A stretch of DNA of 64,000 nucleotides, from assembly GCF_023008245.1 (NCBI RefSeq), contig NZ_CP090145.1:2046001-2110000 (forward strand), written 5' to 3'. The position numbers were made by a program, and so were the translations under genes. The notes under the pieces are model-generated. The model made no database searches. It worked only from the letters and a program-made list of their open reading frames with translations, and was not told where the DNA came from. Shown here piece after piece: positions 60,835-64,000 of the stretch (the stretch's first letter is position 1; each line of letters opens with the position of its first letter). The stretch is from Flavobacterium sediminilitoris. GTDB taxonomy: Bacteria; Bacteroidota; Bacteroidia; Flavobacteriales; Flavobacteriaceae.

Positions 60835-61070
60835 AATGCGAAAATACTAAAAAAAGTTGGATAGGAAATAAAGCTTTACATGTTTTGCTATTCTTTAAAA
60901 GGCTAAAATAGTGGCATTTTTTTGTTGTAATAAAATAGTCTTACATTTTATACTCCTGTGATAAAATATCTTTCATTTTTCACTAAAAGCCGCAAAAGAA
61001 AATAAGCCATAGGGTACCACAACTACGACTTTGATAAGGGGTATATACGGGGTTGATAGGGAGTATATAG

Positions 61071-61104
61071 GGAGTATCACCGTCTTTGACTCATCCTAAA
61101 ACAA
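61071..61104. repeat. Dispersed block, copy 1 (possible mobile-element remnant)
   Basis: GGAGTATCACCGTCTTTGAC followed by TCATCCTAAAACAA. Copy 2 (61370-61406) reads GGAGTAGTACGTTTTTGAC then TCGTCCTAAAATAAAACAA. A related half-unit, AATCCTAATATAGCTATAC, follows copy 1 near 61122-61140. Ahead of it, imperfect G-rich tandem units (GGGGTATATAC, GGGTTGATA, GGAGTATATA) run from 61038. Confidence 0.55.
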
Positions 61105-61369
61105 CTATACAGGTTATTAAATTAATCCTAATATAGCTATACAACCATTCTTCGTTTGGATAATACAATTTGATTTATAGTTTTTATAGTAAAAAGTGAC
61201 AAGTAATTAGTGAATGGTTACTTTATTTATACAAAACCCTGTAAATAATTTATTTGCAGGTTTTTTTGATTTTAATGTTGCTAAGATTATTTTCTTCTTA
61301 TAAACTACTTCCATACTGTTTCTATACACTATCCTCCCTTTATCCTAACCTTTAAGTAACCTTTAATAT

Positions 61370-61406
61370 GGAGTAGTACGTTTTTGACTCGTCCTAAAAT
61401 AAAACA
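61370..61406. repeat. Dispersed block, copy 2
   Basis: Second copy of the TTTGACTC(A/G)TCCTAAAA block, about 300 bases after the first and in the same direction. The spacing would suit the ends of a decayed small element, but the copies are direct, not inverted. Confidence 0.55.
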
Positions 61407-61442
61407 ATTTAAAAACACCCTAATACCTTTCCATATATTCTT

Positions 61443-61562
61443 GTGATTTTTTTTTCATTTTAAAAATAAAATTACAAAAGTTGTAAACTTTTTTTCAAAA
61501 CGAAAAAAAAATTACAGAAACCGTGATCTTTTTTTTCATTTTGAAAAAAAAATCACAACATA
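61443..61562. repeat. Three tandem 40-bp units
   Basis: Units begin at 61443, 61483 and 61523, exactly 40 bases apart. Each starts GTGAT or GTAAAC, has a T-run, a TCATTTT or TCAAAAC centre, an A-run and ends ATTAC or ATCAC, so each unit is itself a hairpin with a long T/A stem. Units 1 and 3 are closest. No array-like spacers of independent sequence. Confidence 0.75.
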
Positions 61563-61568
61563 AAAACA

Positions 61569-61592
61569 ACACGGAATTCATGAATTCCGTGT
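61569..61592. repeat. Perfect 24-bp palindrome
   Basis: Both halves are exact complements around the centre CA/TG (outer ends ACAC and GTGT, inner GGAATTCATGAATTCC). As RNA it gives a stem with no true loop; as DNA it could bind a dimeric protein. A T3-A8 run follows rather than a terminator T-tract. Confidence 0.8.
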
Positions 61593-61708
61593 ACTACTTT
61601 AAAAAAAATAATTCCTCATTGTGTTTTTCTAATTATATTTAAAAAAACATTGTTTTTGTATTTTTTTGAGCTACAAATTGTGTAAAAAAATATAGAAAAA
61701 CTAAAAAG

Positions 61709-61757
61709 TACGTATTTATACGTACAAAAAACATTGAAAAATACGTATAAATACGTA
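61709..61757. repeat. Inverted repeat of TACGTA pairs, candidate operator
   Basis: TACGTATTTATACGTA (61709-61724) and its exact reverse complement TACGTATAAATACGTA (61742-61757), 17 bases apart. Each arm is also a TACGTA-4-TACGTA palindrome, giving four TACGTA sites. TTGACA overlaps the end of the second arm (61758 on). About 160 bases ahead of the RHS gene. Confidence 0.7.
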
Positions 61758-61850
61758 TTGACAAGTGTGTTTTAAACCAATATATTTGGAAAATCAAAAA
61801 ATAAACTATTTTATTTGAGTAAAAAATGAGGTTAAAAAAGAAAAATAAAC

Positions 61851-61887
61851 CACCCCGCCCGATGGGCACCCCTCCAAAGGAGGGGAA
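61851..61887. repeat. GC-rich double hairpin, dispersed-repeat type
   Basis: GCCC-GAT-GGGC (61857-61867) and CCCCTCC-AAA-GGAGGGG (61869-61885) stand next to each other in very AT-rich DNA. The CACCCC..CCCCTCCAAAGGAGGGG form resembles a short palindromic repeat that I know from many flavobacterial genomes. It lies 28 bases before the RHS start codon. Confidence 0.7.
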
Positions 61888-61914
61888 TGTAAAAAAAGAG
61901 AGAATTATATATTT

Positions 61915-64000
61915 ATGAAAAAAATAATATACTTATTAACCCTAATCCCCTTTCTTGCTTTAGGACAAAGTCCTGATCAAAACTGGGTAAAAACCATTAC
62001 GTACAAACAACCCACTGCAACTCCGATTCCAAATCCTGATGTAAGCGTAGCGAATGTACAAGTGAGTTATTTTGATGGACTGGGAAGACCCATTCAGCAA
62101 GTAGCGCACCAACAATCCAACTCTGGAAAGGACATTGTAACCCATATAGAATATGATGAATTTGGCAGACAAACCAAAGAATATCTGCCTTTTCCGAATC
62201 AAACAGCCTCATTAAATTATGTAAATAGTACTACCACACTAACGGAATTAAATACTTTTTATAGTACTTATAATGGTGGTACTACAAATCCATATAGCGA
62301 AAAAGAACTAGAAGCTTCTCCACTAAACCGAGTGTTCAAACAAGCTGCTCCAGGTGATCCTTGGGCAATGGGACAAGGCAAAGAAATAAAATTGGAATAC
62401 GATACCAATCTAGCAAACGATGTACGTTCCTATCAGGCCAATGCGACATGGAATGCTGCTTTAGGCTTATACACCATTAGTATTCAAGACTTAGGCTATT
62501 ATGCCCCAGCACAATTATATGTTACTATTACCAAAGATGAAAACTGGACTTCAGGAAAAAACAACACCACCGAAGAATACAAGGACAAAGAAGGACAAGT
62601 GGTATTAAAACGTACTTTTAACAATAACACACCACACGAAACCTACTATATTTATGATCAATTTGGCAACCTTACTTACGTGATTCCACCATTAGCAGAA
62701 GGCATTGCCAGTCAGGCTAATTTGGATAATTTAGGGTATCAATACAAATACGACCATCGCAACCGATTAGTAGAAAAGAAATTACCCGGTAAACAATGGG
62801 AATTTATTATTTATGACAAACTAGATCGACCTGTAGCTACCGGACCTGCTTTTGCTCCTTTTAGTGGAGACCCAAATATAGGTTGGATGATTACTAAATA
62901 TGACTTATTCAGTAGAGTTGCTTATACAGGTTGGTATAGTGCTACTTATCCTAATTCGAATGGAAGAAAGCAAATGCAAGATCTATACAACAATCAGTCT
63001 ACCATTAGTGAGTCCAAGGGAAATGAAACCATAAATTATGTTTCTACAGGATACACGAATACCACTTTCCCTACAACTGGATTCTACTTGTTAACGGTTA
63101 ATTATTATGATGATTATGCTTATCCAAATGCTCCAAATCCTGTGCCAACGCAAGTGGAGGGCCAGACTATTGCTAGCAATGTAAAAGGATTGCCAACAGG
63201 TTCGTGGACAAGAGTTTTAACTAGTGGAGGAGAATTTAAAGGGGAAACCAGCTACACCTTATACGATGATCGTTATCGACCGGTACGTGTTTATACATCT
63301 AACCATTTAGGTGGATTTACACAAGTAGATTCTAAACTGGATTGGGCTGGAAAAACCGAATATACCGTTACCACTCATAAATACGACACTAATGCTACAG
63401 TACTAACGGTTACCGATCGTTTTAGCTATTCCCCACAAGATCGTTTAACCCAACACAAACAGCAAATAAACAGTCTGCAAGAACAGCTTATTGCCCAAAA
63501 TACCTATGATGAACTAGGACAACTCATCAGTAAAAAAGTAGGTGGCACCAATGTAAGCCCAAGCGCTACAGGACTCCAAAAAGTAGATTATACCTACAAC
63601 GTGAGAGGTTGGCTGAAAAGCATTAATGATGTTAATGATATTACCACTGAAAACGATTTGTTTGCTTTTAAAATCAATTACAATGATCCTGAAAATGCCA
63701 CTGCTTTATTCAATGGTAATATTTCAGAGACTTTTTGGAAAACAGGTAATGATAATATTGCCCGAAAATACAGCTATGATTATGACCATCTAAATCGTTT
63801 AATCAATGCTACGTATAAAAAAGGAATAGCTTCACTAAACTCCTATGGAGAATCTCAAACTTACGACAAAAACGGAAACATACAATCTCTACAACGCTTT
63901 GGAGAGTTTGACGATGTAGATTATACCTTGCAAATTGACGATTTAGCATATACTTATCATACAGAAAACAAAAACCAACTCTTAAAAGTATTTGATTCTA
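61915..64000 (+). CDS. Secreted RHS/YD-repeat protein (DUF6443-type N-terminus), 3' partial
   Basis: The frame starts at the ATG at 61915 and runs open for 695 codons to the window edge. A signal peptide (IIYLLTLIPFLALGQ) is followed by the DUF6443-type start NWVKTITYKQPTATPIPNPD, VSYFDGLGRPIQQVAHQQS and EYDEFGRQTKEYLPFP. YD-like repeats follow: YYIYDQFGNLTYVIPP, YKYDHRNRLVEKKLPG, FIIYDKLDRPVATG, TKYDLFSRVAYTG, YTLYDDRYRPVRVY, NTYDELGQLISKK, YSYDYDHLNRLINATY and QTYDKNGNIQSLQRF. Such proteins form a large shell that often ends in a variable, sometimes toxic, C-terminal domain; that part lies outside the window. Base and codon use are visibly richer in C and G than in the neighbours, suggesting acquisition. 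Confidence 0.92.
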   Translation, partial: MKKIIYLLTLIPFLALGQSPDQNWVKTITYKQPTATPIPNPDVSVANVQVSYFDGLGRPIQQVAHQQSNSGKDIVTHIEYDEFGRQTKEYLPFPNQTASLNYVNSTTTLTELNTFYSTYNGGTTNPYSEKELEASPLNRVFKQAAPGDPWAMGQGKEIKLEYDTNLANDVRSYQANATWNAALGLYTISIQDLGYYAPAQLYVTITKDENWTSGKNNTTEEYKDKEGQVVLKRTFNNNTPHETYYIYDQFGNLTYVIPPLAEGIASQANLDNLGYQYKYDHRNRLVEKKLPGKQWEFIIYDKLDRPVATGPAFAPFSGDPNIGWMITKYDLFSRVAYTGWYSATYPNSNGRKQMQDLYNNQSTISESKGNETINYVSTGYTNTTFPTTGFYLLTVNYYDDYAYPNAPNPVPTQVEGQTIASNVKGLPTGSWTRVLTSGGEFKGETSYTLYDDRYRPVRVYTSNHLGGFTQVDSKLDWAGKTEYTVTTHKYDTNATVLTVTDRFSYSPQDRLTQHKQQINSLQEQLIAQNTYDELGQLISKKVGGTNVSPSATGLQKVDYTYNVRGWLKSINDVNDITTENDLFAFKINYNDPENATALFNGNISETFWKTGNDNIARKYSYDYDHLNRLINATYKKGIASLNSYGESQTYDKNGNIQSLQRFGEFDDVDYTLQIDDLAYTYHTENKNQLLKVFDS

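Larger units (their letters stand above)
60835..61914. other. Gene-free, repeat-rich interval ahead of the RHS gene
   Basis: 1080 bases with no believable gene on either strand. Contents: short G-rich tandem units (61033-61080), two copies of a TTTGACTC(A/G)TCCTAAAA block, three 40-bp tandem units, a 24-bp palindrome, a TACGTA inverted repeat and a GC-rich double hairpin (listed separately), in otherwise AT-rich DNA. Hydrophobic short frames in this region come from poly-A/T runs. Confidence 0.8.

Noticed and set aside
61443..61562. CRISPR array
   Set aside because: The 40-bp units follow each other without spacers, and no cas gene is present in the window.
61639..61869. Minus-strand hydrophobic frame of 76 codons
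   Set aside because: It is a translation of T/A-runs, the TACGTA repeat and the GC-rich hairpin, with no start signal and a Phe/Tyr-rich low-complexity composition.
61960..62212. Two minus-strand frames inside the start of the RHS gene
   Set aside because: The plus-strand frame is long, open and rich in YD motifs, so the antisense frames are shadows.

Overview
The window looks like a stretch of chromosome from a member of the Flavobacteriaceae, probably Flavobacterium or a close relative. The evidence is strongly AT-rich DNA, a SusC/SusD outer-membrane pair, almost no Shine-Dalgarno sequences (except in front of rpsU), promoters of the Bacteroidota type (TTG, about 18-21 nt, then TAnnTTTG), four tRNA genes without encoded CCA, and gene orders common in that family (rpsU-xerC-hpf-tRNA-tuf; parA-parB-DUF5683-dapB-lepB-wbqC). 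No rRNA, CRISPR array, prophage or intact insertion sequence is visible.

Layout. 1-2.7 kb: the end of a polysaccharide-utilisation-type locus (SusC tail, SusD, a lipoprotein). 2.8-12.1 kb: single genes, mostly each with its own promoter: porin, cystathionine beta-synthase-like enzyme, DUF2851, PspC, a Na+-dependent NSS transporter with its tiny MetS-like partner, a helix-hairpin-helix protein and an acyl-CoA dehydrogenase. 12.2-12.5 kb: a 53-residue Cys-rich peptide with a bacteriocin/RiPP-type leader, standing alone. 12.6-27.2 kb: the translation and transcription core: rpsU, xerC, hpf, tRNA-Thr/Tyr/Thr, tuf, tRNA-Trp, secE, nusG, rplKAJL, rpoB, rpoC. 27.2-34 kb: DUF3467, an acetyltransferase, two very small genes, then minus-strand RNA-modifying/RNA-remodelling genes (DEAD-box helicase, RluF-type synthase), a degenerate zinc-ribbon protein and NIF3.

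34-45 kb: lpxK and purine nucleoside phosphorylase, then a minus-strand run of a TPR hybrid histidine kinase, GAPDH, lipA, sigma factor, glycosyltransferase, a small Cys protein, murB and recF. 44.7-51.3 kb: a plus-strand run of a TPR protein, ribH, two paralogous small membrane proteins, mutL, two rhomboid proteases and an EEP-family hydrolase. 51.3-57.2 kb: the minus-strand wbqC-lepB-(pseudogene)-dapB-DUF5683-parB-parA cluster, which joins chromosome segregation, lysine/peptidoglycan precursor synthesis and protein export. 57.4-60.8 kb: a tiny basic protein, an amidohydrolase flanked by three copies of an intergenic repeat, and a methionine-type aminotransferase. 60.8-64 kb: about 1.1 kb of gene-free, repeat-rich DNA followed by the start of a large secreted RHS/YD-repeat protein, visibly richer in GC than its surroundings and cut by the window edge.

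Most of the window is conserved housekeeping DNA. The points most worth a second look are the orphan Cys-rich precursor peptide (12317-12478), the rpsU control region (strong Shine-Dalgarno, and a terminator that contains the next gene's promoter), the repeat-rich entry to the RHS gene (three 40-bp tandem units, a perfect palindrome, a TACGTA inverted repeat), and proteins that have lost family metal-binding motifs (the zinc-ribbon protein and MutL).
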